Shown: one piece after another, positions 19,822 through 26,414 of the stretch
How the letters are laid out: each line of letters begins with the position of its first letter
Numbering within the stretch: the first letter of the stretch is position 1
Source of the DNA: Marinomonas phaeophyticola
GTDB taxonomy: Bacteria > Pseudomonadota > Gammaproteobacteria > Pseudomonadales > Marinomonadaceae
Direction: 5' to 3'
Assembly: GCF_026966905.1 (NCBI RefSeq)
Contig: NZ_JAPUBN010000020.1
Span: 124,001 to 188,000, forward strand
DNA: 64,000 nucleotides
Notes under the pieces: model-generated
Databases searched by the model: none
What the model was told of the DNA's origin: nothing
What the model saw: only the letters and a program-made list of their open reading frames with translations
Made by a program: the position numbers and the translations under genes

Positions 19822-20533
19822 CGAACAAGAATCGTCTCACCAAAGCGATGAGCAGAACCAGCAAAATAGAATGCTGGTTAACATGCTTTTTGCAAGATTT
19901 AAGGCTATCTACACGCATAAATTTGCTTCTGCGTACAGTACACCTGATGAAGTTAAATTGGCTAAAAGAGAATGGTCAATAGCTATTAGAGGCTTTCAAG
20001 AGCCTTTGTTGGCTTATGCTGTTGAGAGAGCAAAAGAGACTTATGCTTGGCCTCCGACAATTTCGGAGTTTTTAAACTTGATTAATACGGCCTATAAGGT
20101 ATATGGTCTGGTTAATCCAAGAAGTGCCTATATGGAAGCATGTCGTTGTCGCATGAACCCATTAGAGTTCCGATGGAGTCATCCCGCAATTTATTTTGCT
20201 GGATCGAAAGTTGGTTGGTATTTTCTAAGGACGGAAGAAGAAAGAAAAACATGGCCTGAGTTCGACAAAGCTTATCTAGAACAGGTGCAAAAGGTAATCG
20301 AAGGGAAGCAATTAACGATACCTAAAGTACAACAAATTGAAAATAAGCAAGAAGACCTGATGATTACATTCATTCCTAAGTTAGTTGCGGAAACGGGATT
20401 AAGCGAGTCAAAAGTTGCTGCATTGTTATATTATACGAAGAAAACAGAAGGCACAGCAGTTCGTGCTAATTATCGTATGAAAACAATGAAAGAACTTGCC
20501 GTATTAGGATTTGATATTGACTTGCCTTCTTAG
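19787..20533 (+). CDS. dopE: Lambda P-like replicative helicase loader, DopE-type
   Basis: About 248 residues from ATG 19787; an upstream in-frame ATG at 19730 has no ribosome binding site, whereas AAGAAG lies 6 nt before 19787. The core (LFARFKAIYTHKFASAYSTPDEVKLAKREWSIAIRGF, then YAWPPTISEFLNLI) has the pattern of phage lambda replication protein P, which binds DnaB and loads it. It overlaps the upstream O/DnaT-like gene by 35 bp, so they are translationally coupled. Context is purely chromosomal (hpf before, gacA-uvrC-pgsA after) with no phage genes, which argues for a domesticated function. Known proposal: DopE; the match is inferred, not verified. Confidence 0.62.
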   Translation: MHSPISTTQTGNEQESSHQSDEQNQQNRMLVNMLFARFKAIYTHKFASAYSTPDEVKLAKREWSIAIRGFQEPLLAYAVERAKETYAWPPTISEFLNLINTAYKVYGLVNPRSAYMEACRCRMNPLEFRWSHPAIYFAGSKVGWYFLRTEEERKTWPEFDKAYLEQVQKVIEGKQLTIPKVQQIENKQEDLMITFIPKLVAETGLSESKVAALLYYTKKTEGTAVRANYRMKTMKELAVLGFDIDLPS

Positions 20534-20605
20534 CTGTGTTTTTGAGGTTGTAAGGTCAGTCAGGTGGATAAATATTGTTACCGTATTAATAGCAAGGTGG
20601 TATGC

Positions 20606-21250
20606 GTGCTAAAAATTTTAATTGTTGATGATCATGAACTAGTAAGCACAGGAATCTCTCGTGTGCTACAAGATGAGAAAACTCTTATCGTCGTTGGAAG
20701 TGCTGCTAGCGGTGAAGATGCAATTGAAAAAACCAAGTTATTAGAGCCGGATATTATTTTGATGGATGTACATATGCCTGGTGGTATCGGTGGACTAGGG
20801 GCAACTAAAGAAATTAAGCGACTTTTCCCTAAGGTGAAAATTATTGCTTTGTCCGCTCTTGATGATAACCCTTACCCATCTAAGTTGATTGAAGCGGGCG
20901 TAAGTGGGTATTTAACAAAAGGAGCTCCAGCGAAGGAAATGCTAGAGGCTATTCATACAGTGTCCCTAGGTAATAAATACATTACTGGATCTGTTGCTCA
21001 AAAAATGGCACTTTCTAAAATGTCATCTGAAGACAATGCCTCTCCCTTGGATATATTATCGGATAGAGAACTTCAAATAGCTCAAATGATTATAGATTGT
21101 AAAAAACCTCAGGAAATTGCTGATTCTCTAAACTTAAGTAGTAAAACTGTCAACACTTACCGTTATCGTATGTTTGATAAGCTAAATATTAATAGTGATG
21201 TTGAGTTAACTAAATTGGCCGTTCGATACAGTTTATTAGGTATGGGCTAA
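20606..21250 (+). CDS. gacA: Response regulator GacA/UvrY
   Basis: NarL/FixJ-type regulator of 214 residues: receiver domain with the acidic pocket DD (LIVDDHELV), phospho-acceptor Asp in LMDVHMPG and Lys in YLTKGAP, then a LuxR helix-turn-helix (LSDRELQIAQMII, LNLSSKTVNTYRYRMFDKL). In this family it is phosphorylated by BarA/GacS and switches on CsrB-like RNAs. I start at GTG 20606, with AAGGTGG 5 nt upstream; the longer frame from 20564 adds 14 residues not expected in GacA. It is followed after 14 bp by uvrC, the classic gacA-uvrC arrangement. Confidence 0.94.
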   Translation: MLKILIVDDHELVSTGISRVLQDEKTLIVVGSAASGEDAIEKTKLLEPDIILMDVHMPGGIGGLGATKEIKRLFPKVKIIALSALDDNPYPSKLIEAGVSGYLTKGAPAKEMLEAIHTVSLGNKYITGSVAQKMALSKMSSEDNASPLDILSDRELQIAQMIIDCKKPQEIADSLNLSSKTVNTYRYRMFDKLNINSDVELTKLAVRYSLLGMG

Positions 21251-21264
21251 AAGAGAGTATTCAT

Positions 21265-23082
21265 TTGAGCTCGCAAGAATTTGATCCCAAGCATTTTATT
21301 AATAATCTTACCTCTAGGCCTGGCGTATATCGTATGTACGGCAAAGGTGTTCTTTTATACGTTGGTAAAGCGAAAAACCTAAAAAACAGAGTGTCGAGTT
21401 ACTTTAGAGCTACGGGTTTAACAACAAAAACCATGGCGCTGGTCGGTCGAATTGATGACATAGAGATCGCAGTAACAAAAAGTGAAACAGAAGCTTTGTT
21501 GCTTGAACAAACGTTAATCAAGCAGCATCGTCCTCCTTATAATATTTTGTTACGTGATGATAAGTCTTATCCGTATATTCTATTATCTGATCACACGCAC
21601 CCAGCGTTATTATTTCGCAGAGGTTCGACAAAAACAAAAGGACAATTATTCGGACCTTTTCCAAGTGGTACGGCGGTAAAAGAAAGCTTAAATACAATGC
21701 AAAAAGTCTTTAAGGTTAGGCAGTGTGAAGACAGCTATTATTCTAATCGTTCAAGACCATGCCTGCAGTATCAAATAAAGCGTTGTTCAGCTCCTTGTGT
21801 AAACTTAATTACAAATGATGAATACGAAAATGATGTGCGCCATGCCAGAATGTTTTTGGAAGGCAAAAACCATGAATTGACGAATGAATTGACTCTGCAG
21901 ATGAGTGAAGCGGCCAAACAGATGGAGTTTGAACGGGCTGCTTTACTTAGAGATCAGATTGTTCAATTGAAGCATGTTCAAGAGCAACAAAATGTTTATG
22001 GACAAACGGGGGATGCAGATGTTTTAGCCGCGTTGATTCAACCAGGTGGCCTGTGTGTGCATTTAATGATGGTGCGACAAGGAAAAGTGACAGGAAGTAA
22101 GAGTTATTATCCTAAGATGCCGATCGAAATGGTGGAAGGGGAATTGTTGTCAACCTTTATTGCTCAGTTTTATATCGGTAATAATGACTTGCCTAAAGCT
22201 ATTATTACCAGTCATGAATTGGATGATAATGATATTATAATGGATGCACTTCTATCGAGCTGTGGTAAGAAGATTGAGTTAACTTCCTCTGTTCGTGGAC
22301 AAAGAGCTAGGTGGTTGGATTTGGCAAAATTAAATGCTGAACAGGGGTTGCAAGCGAGATTATTGGATAAGCGAAACCACTTTAGTCGTATGGTCGCTTT
22401 GCAAAAATTGCTAGGTTTAGCTGCCCCTCCGAAAAGTATGGAATGCTTTGATATCAGCCATTCAAGTGGTGAATCGACCGTTGCCTCTTGTGTTGTATTT
22501 GGTGTTGAAGGGCCCGATAAAAAACGTTATCGAACCTTTAATATAGACGGTGTGGCGGCGGGTGATGATTATGGTGCGATGAATCAAGCCCTGACTCGTC
22601 GTTATAAAAGAGTTAAAAATGGGGAACTTGAACCGCCTGATGTATTGTTAATTGACGGTGGTAAAGGGCAGTTAACTCAAGCTGAGAATGTACTTAAAGA
22701 GCTTGGTTTGGTTAATATTTTCCTTTTGGGTGTTGCGAAAGGCACCACTCGTAAACCAGGTTTAGAAACATTATACATTGGCTCTAAAGAAGAGGAGGTG
22801 GTTTTACCTCCTGATTCGGCTGCGTTACACTTAATTCAGCATATACGGGATGAATCTCATCGGTTTGCAATTAAGAACCATAGGCAAAGAAGAGATAAAA
22901 AGCGTCGCCACTCTGTATTAGAAGGAATTGAAGGTGTTGGTCCAACGAGAAGAAAAAATTTGTTAACGGCCTTTGGTGGTATGCAAGAACTGTTGTCGGC
23001 GAGTGAGAGTGATATTGCAAAAGTGAAAGGTATTGGCATTAAGAAAGCGGCTGAAATTTATTCTTTCCTACATAAAAATTGA
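21265..23082 (+). CDS. uvrC: UvrABC system protein C
   Basis: Nucleotide-excision-repair nuclease of 605 residues making both incisions. N-terminal GIY-YIG domain (RPGVYRMYGKGVLLYVGKAKNLKNRVSSYF, residues 17-47), UVR motif near 205-240, RNase H-like C-terminal nuclease (ECFDISHSSGESTVASCVVF with catalytic Asp) and tandem HhH motifs at the end (LEGIEGVGPTRRKNLL, VKGIGIKKAAEIY). Start is TTG at 21265, preceded by AGAG. In an operon with gacA and pgsA. Confidence 0.97.
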   Translation: MSSQEFDPKHFINNLTSRPGVYRMYGKGVLLYVGKAKNLKNRVSSYFRATGLTTKTMALVGRIDDIEIAVTKSETEALLLEQTLIKQHRPPYNILLRDDKSYPYILLSDHTHPALLFRRGSTKTKGQLFGPFPSGTAVKESLNTMQKVFKVRQCEDSYYSNRSRPCLQYQIKRCSAPCVNLITNDEYENDVRHARMFLEGKNHELTNELTLQMSEAAKQMEFERAALLRDQIVQLKHVQEQQNVYGQTGDADVLAALIQPGGLCVHLMMVRQGKVTGSKSYYPKMPIEMVEGELLSTFIAQFYIGNNDLPKAIITSHELDDNDIIMDALLSSCGKKIELTSSVRGQRARWLDLAKLNAEQGLQARLLDKRNHFSRMVALQKLLGLAAPPKSMECFDISHSSGESTVASCVVFGVEGPDKKRYRTFNIDGVAAGDDYGAMNQALTRRYKRVKNGELEPPDVLLIDGGKGQLTQAENVLKELGLVNIFLLGVAKGTTRKPGLETLYIGSKEEEVVLPPDSAALHLIQHIRDESHRFAIKNHRQRRDKKRRHSVLEGIEGVGPTRRKNLLTAFGGMQELLSASESDIAKVKGIGIKKAAEIYSFLHKN

Positions 23083-23113
23083 GATTTATTACAAGAGAGT
23101 GTTTTGAATATTC

Positions 23114-23674
23114 ATGAACATACCTAACATGTTAACGTCGGTACGTATTATTTTGATTCCAGTTTTGGTGGCAACTTACTACCTGCCTTGGGACGGTCGC
23201 TATGTTACTTGTGCTGCGATATTTGCAGTAGCGGCTTTTACTGATTGGTTGGATGGTTACTTGGCTCGAAAGTTGAATCAGGCAACACCGTTCGGTGCTT
23301 TTTTTGACCCTGTTGCAGATAAAGTGATGGTTTCTGCTGCGTTGGTGATGTTAGTTGAAAGTTATGGTAGTACATTGTTAACGGTTGCGAGTGTAGTCAT
23401 CGTTAGTCGAGAAATTGTTATATCGGCATTGCGTGAGTGGATGGCGGAAATGGGCAAGCGAGCTAGTGTTGCCGTTTCTTATGTTGGTAAGGTGAAAACC
23501 GCTATGCAGATGCTGTCTATTTTTATGCTTCTAGGTAGTCCTCCTGATTCTGGCTGGGCGATTTGGGGCGAATCCGTTTTAATTATTGCAGCATTGTTAA
23601 CGCTTTGGTCTATGTATGTATATATGAAAGCGGCTTGGCCAGAGCTTACTGCATCTGTATCGGATAAAAAATAA
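23114..23674 (+). CDS. pgsA: CDP-diacylglycerol--glycerol-3-phosphate 3-phosphatidyltransferase PgsA
   Basis: Integral-membrane enzyme of 186 residues for the committed step to phosphatidylglycerol and cardiolipin. The CDP-alcohol phosphotransferase motif D-x2-DG-x2-AR-x8-G-x3-D-x3-D is complete (DWLDGYLARKLNQATPFGA then FFDPVADK). MNIPNMLTSVRIILIP is a typical PgsA N-terminus. It starts 31 bp after uvrC and precedes the tRNA cluster, an arrangement shared with Pseudomonas. Confidence 0.96.
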   Translation: MNIPNMLTSVRIILIPVLVATYYLPWDGRYVTCAAIFAVAAFTDWLDGYLARKLNQATPFGAFFDPVADKVMVSAALVMLVESYGSTLLTVASVVIVSREIVISALREWMAEMGKRASVAVSYVGKVKTAMQMLSIFMLLGSPPDSGWAIWGESVLIIAALLTLWSMYVYMKAAWPELTASVSDKK

Positions 23675-23732
23675 TCAAATTATTGAGTAGAGTGAAAAGA
23701 GTAAAGTATTTAGCTTTTTTTTATTTAAATGC

Positions 23733-23760
23733 TTGACGTAAATAATAAAAAGCATAGAAT
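23733..23760 (+). promoter_or_regulatory. Promoter of the tRNA cluster
   Basis: TTGACG (23733-23738) and TAGAAT (23755-23760) are 16 nt apart and about 25 bp before the first tRNA. Both hexamers are close to sigma-70 consensus, as expected for a stable-RNA promoter. Confidence 0.65.
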
Positions 23761-23778
23761 ATGCACCATCTTTTGAGC

Positions 23779-23853
23779 GCGGGAATAGCTCAGTGGTAGA
23801 GCACAACCTTGCCAAGGTTGGGGTCGCGAGTTCGAGCCTCGTTTCCCGCTCCA
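23779..23853 (+). tRNA. tRNA-Gly (anticodon GCC)
   Basis: A 75-nt cloverleaf with encoded CCA. The acceptor stem GCGGGAA/TTCCCGC is perfect, the anticodon loop reads TTGCCAA, and the T-arm has GTTCGAGCC. First of four tRNAs after pgsA. Confidence 0.97.
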
Positions 23854-23876
23854 ATCAAAAGATAGATTGTTATAGA

Positions 23877-23950
23877 GGCCGGATGGCAGAGTGGTCATGC
23901 AGCGGACTGCAACTCCGTGTACGCCGGTTCGATTCCGACTCCGGCCTCCA
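23877..23950 (+). tRNA. tRNA-Cys (anticodon GCA)
   Basis: A 74-nt tRNA with encoded CCA. Acceptor GGCCGGA/TCCGGCC, anticodon loop CTGCAAC, T-loop GGTTCGATTCC. It is 23 bp after tRNA-Gly, in the same transcript. Confidence 0.97.
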
Positions 23951-23979
23951 AAATAATCAAAGGATACATCAATAGATGT

Positions 23980-24066
23980 GCCCGGGTGGCGAAATTGGTA
24001 GACGCACAAGACTTAAAATCTTGCGATAGAAATATCGTACCGGTTCGATTCCGGTCCCGGGCACCA
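23980..24066 (+). tRNA. tRNA-Leu (anticodon TAA), copy 1
   Basis: An 87-nt class II tRNA with long variable arm and encoded CCA. Acceptor GCCCGGG/CCCGGGC and anticodon loop CTTAAAA. It is identical to the copy 152 bp downstream. Its 3' end (GGCACCA) doubles as the left arm of a terminator-like hairpin. Confidence 0.97.
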
Positions 24067-24083
24067 TTTATGGTGCCTTTTTT
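24060..24083 (+). terminator. Terminator-like hairpin sharing the 3' end of tRNA-Leu copy 1
   Basis: GGCACCA (24060-24066, the tRNA discriminator and CCA end) pairs with TGGTGCC (24071-24077) across a TTTA loop and is followed by T6. The left arm is part of the mature tRNA, so hairpin formation and acceptor-stem folding are mutually exclusive. Confidence 0.75.
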
Positions 24084-24131
24084 ATACTGTAAAAAAGCAT
24101 TGGCATCAGATATACTCTTATTGATAAATCC

Positions 24132-24218
24132 GCCCGGGTGGCGAAATTGGTAGACGCACAAGACTTAAAATCTTGCGATAGAAATATCGTACCGGTTCGA
24201 TTCCGGTCCCGGGCACCA
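24132..24218 (+). tRNA. tRNA-Leu (anticodon TAA), copy 2
   Basis: Base-for-base identical to copy 1, including the variable arm. The identity continues about 14 bp past CCA and stops at once on the 5' side, so the duplicated unit is the tRNA plus its trailer. Confidence 0.97.
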
Positions 24219-24236
24219 TTTATGGTGCTTTTTTTT
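24213..24236 (+). terminator. Terminator sharing the 3' end of tRNA-Leu copy 2
   Basis: GCACCA/TGGTGC hairpin with loop TTTA then T8. As with copy 1, the left arm is the tRNA 3' end. The longer T-tract suggests this is the main end of the tRNA transcript. Confidence 0.8.
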
Positions 24237-24559
24237 GCTCTATAGAAAATGATTAAAGCTGCATAATTAACCTTTCAGTAATTCCTCAAGATTTTAATAT
24301 TCATATTTCTTTTCCTTACTAATGTTATTGACGTTTTTTAATGGTTAATGGGCTATTTTTTTATGATGTTGATAGCGTGCATGAGCCCTAATGTGCTTTA
24401 TTATTCTGTTCGCGGATGTTCCGTTGGATTGCACCTCTCGCAAGGAGGTGGCTTTTATGATGGGGAGAAGGTTGTTTTGTTTGATGTAAAAAAAGACCCC
24501 TCCAAGGATGAGCCTGAAGAGGTCTGTTAGGTATATTCTGATTTGTTATAATTTTATGG
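24237..24559. other. Intergenic region between tRNA-Leu and suhB
   Basis: No convincing gene; a 60-codon frame on the plus strand has no family features. At 24432-24450 CACCTC and GAGGTG form a 6-bp hairpin that would sequester a GGAGGTG Shine-Dalgarno, 6 nt before a 10-codon frame at 24457-24489. There is no plus-strand gene downstream for it to regulate. A perfect 11-bp AT-rich inverted repeat (24541-24551 with 24560-24570) lies at the suhB stop codon. Confidence 0.45.
24488..24525 (-). terminator. Terminator of suhB
   Basis: On the minus strand AGACCTCTTC pairs with GGAGGGGTCT (10 bp counting G-U pairs) around a 12-nt loop and is followed by T7. It lies 35 bp past the suhB stop. Confidence 0.85.
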
Positions 24560-25351
24560 TTATAACAAATGCTTGTTCAAAATAGGTAATAATGTTTTGA
24601 ATAATCGTGGATTGGCGCACAATATATTTCCTGTCTCCTCGACACTTGGCGATCCATTAAAATCAGAGAAAATACAGCCTGCTTCTTTAGCTATGAATAA
24701 AGGTGCTTGCATTTCCCATTCAAAAAGTTTGATTCCCCATGATGCATCAACACGACCAGCAGCTACATTGACAATTTGCAGTGCTGGTGAATCTTGAGTG
24801 ATAACTCGAGCGCCTTTTTCAGAAAGTTGCGAGAAAATTGCAAACTGACCGCTGGCGCTTGGTCGTGTTTTATCAGTCGAAGGGAATTGTGTTGCAATAA
24901 GAGTGTTGTTTAGATCTCGGACATTTGAGGTGCGAATACGAGAGTTGTTCAGATATGCTCCGCGTCCTTTACTTGCGTAATATTCGTCTTTAGTCATCGG
25001 GTTGATGATAAGAGCGTGTTCAACTTTTCCAGCGACTAAATAACTCATCGTAATACAGTGGCCACTAAGGCCACGTGTAAATAAATATTGTCCTTGAATG
25101 GTGTCAATGATCCATTCGCCTTCGTCGCCACTTTGAACTTGACCGTCTAGACGGGTAGTGATGGTATCATTTGGATACGCTTTAGCAAGGTGATGAAGGA
25201 TCGTTTTTTCAGCGCCCTGACAAACGGTTTTATAAACCTGGTCTGGTTGTTGTCCTTGTTCTTTATCAAAAAGCAATTTTTCTTGAGTGTGAACAATATA
25301 GTCCGCTGCGGCACGAGCTGCTTTAATAGCGACGTTAATTCTTGGTTGCAT
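24560..25351 (-). CDS. suhB: SuhB homologue with degenerate inositol-monophosphatase active site
   Basis: A 263-residue protein that aligns along its length with SuhB (AARAA, INPMTKDEYYASKGRGAYLN, TLIATQFP, VAAGRVDASW, GNILCANPR) and sits divergent from trmJ, the usual place of suhB. The metal-binding motifs are lost: E. coli TEESGE is TRLDGQ, DPLDGT is DTIQGQ (first Asp kept, second Asp and Thr lost), and PWDFAAG is EWEMQAP. Phosphatase activity is therefore unlikely. E. coli SuhB works in the NusA/B/E/G ribosomal antitermination complex independently of catalysis, so I infer that role was kept. Confidence 0.85.
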   Translation of the reverse strand: MQPRINVAIKAARAAADYIVHTQEKLLFDKEQGQQPDQVYKTVCQGAEKTILHHLAKAYPNDTITTRLDGQVQSGDEGEWIIDTIQGQYLFTRGLSGHCITMSYLVAGKVEHALIINPMTKDEYYASKGRGAYLNNSRIRTSNVRDLNNTLIATQFPSTDKTRPSASGQFAIFSQLSEKGARVITQDSPALQIVNVAAGRVDASWGIKLFEWEMQAPLFIAKEAGCIFSDFNGSPSVEETGNILCANPRLFKTLLPILNKHLL

Positions 25352-25643
25352 AAGATACCATTTAAGTTTCTAAGAGATGCCAAACTACCGAAAAGACAAA
25401 TAAGTCGAAATACGATAAGTTACTGGAAAAGTGTTAAAGAGCGATAAACTCACTTACCAAATCTTTGGTGAGGATTAAGTAATGTGTGAATTATTTGAGC
25501 GGCATTTTAATCGAAATTATCTAATTAAACCAGTAAAAGTTGGTTATTTATTGTTCTGTTCGACGTTTAAATGTCAAATTGCATAGTAAAGTCTGATACT
25601 ATCAGCAAAATTAAATTGTCTTATTAGAGTTGGTTTTATCTTA

Positions 25644-26360
25644 ATGAATAGCAAGGTTCGAATAGTACTCGTAAATACATCCCACCCTGGAAATATTGGT
25701 GGTGCGGCTCGTGCAATGAAAAATATGGGGTTAGATCGTTTATACCTTGTTTCTCCAAAAGTATTTCCAAGTGATGAGGCTGTAAGTAGGGCATCAGGAG
25801 CGATTGATTTACTTAAAAATGCCGTGGTTGTTAATTCATTGGAAGAGGCTATTGCTGATTGCCAATTGGTGATTGGTACCAGTGCGCGAGAGCGGCATAT
25901 ACCATGGCCTTTGGTTGATCCTAGGCAAGCAGCTGATCTTGTTTATAAAGAAAATCTTGAGACCGCTTTTGTATTTGGAAGAGAAGACAGAGGGCTTACT
26001 AATGAGGAGTTACAACGTTGTCATTATCATGTACATATTCCCTCAGTTGAAACCTTTAGTTCATTGAATCTTGCTGCCGCGGTGCAAGTGCTTTCTTATG
26101 AGTTGCGTATGAAGTCCCTGTTGTCGGTTAACGAACAACCTGTACAAACAAAATGGGATGTTCCTGCCGCTTCTGCTGAGCAGGTAGATTATATGTTAGA
26201 GCATTTGGAAAAAGTGATGCTACTGACAGAGTTTCTAGATCCTAATACGCCTAGACAAGTGATGACTCGTTTTAGGCGATTGTTTCAGCGTGCTCAATTA
26301 GATCAACATGAAATTGGAATGCTTAGAGGGGTTCTAACGTCGGTAGAAAAGATGAAATAA
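25644..26360 (+). CDS. trmJ: tRNA (cytidine/uridine-2'-O-)-methyltransferase TrmJ
   Basis: SPOUT methyltransferase modifying position 32 of several tRNAs. The 238-residue product has the N-terminal motif LVNTSHPGNIGGAARAMKNMG, the knot residues FVFGREDRGLTNEEL and PSVETFSSLNLAAAVQVLSYELR. It is divergent from the suhB homologue (292-bp spacer) as in Pseudomonas and E. coli, where iscR usually follows; here gnd converges instead. Confidence 0.95.
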   Translation: MNSKVRIVLVNTSHPGNIGGAARAMKNMGLDRLYLVSPKVFPSDEAVSRASGAIDLLKNAVVVNSLEEAIADCQLVIGTSARERHIPWPLVDPRQAADLVYKENLETAFVFGREDRGLTNEELQRCHYHVHIPSVETFSSLNLAAAVQVLSYELRMKSLLSVNEQPVQTKWDVPAASAEQVDYMLEHLEKVMLLTEFLDPNTPRQVMTRFRRLFQRAQLDQHEIGMLRGVLTSVEKMK

Positions 26361-26373
26361 GTAATGGTGTTAA

Positions 26374-26403
26374 TAATAAGGCGCTCTTTTTAGCGCCTTA
26401 TTA
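26374..26403. terminator. Shared terminator of trmJ and gnd
   Basis: A 12-bp stem TAATAAGGCGCT/AGCGCCTTATTA around CTTTTT lies between the two convergent stop codons. The flanking tracts are mixed A/T rather than pure T. Confidence 0.75.
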
Positions 26404-26414
26404 TATTGTAAAAT

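Noticed and set aside
18971-20533. Prophage or phage remnant at the O/P-like genes
   Set aside because: No integrase, repressor, structural or lysis genes, no direct-repeat ends, and both flanks are conserved housekeeping genes.
23725-24161. Several ORFs of 60-94 codons over the tRNA cluster
   Set aside because: They are reading frames through tRNA genes on both strands, and they repeat because the tRNAs do.
24348-24530. 60-codon plus-strand ORF after the tRNAs
   Set aside because: No ribosome binding site, no family motif, and its end overlaps the suhB terminator hairpin.
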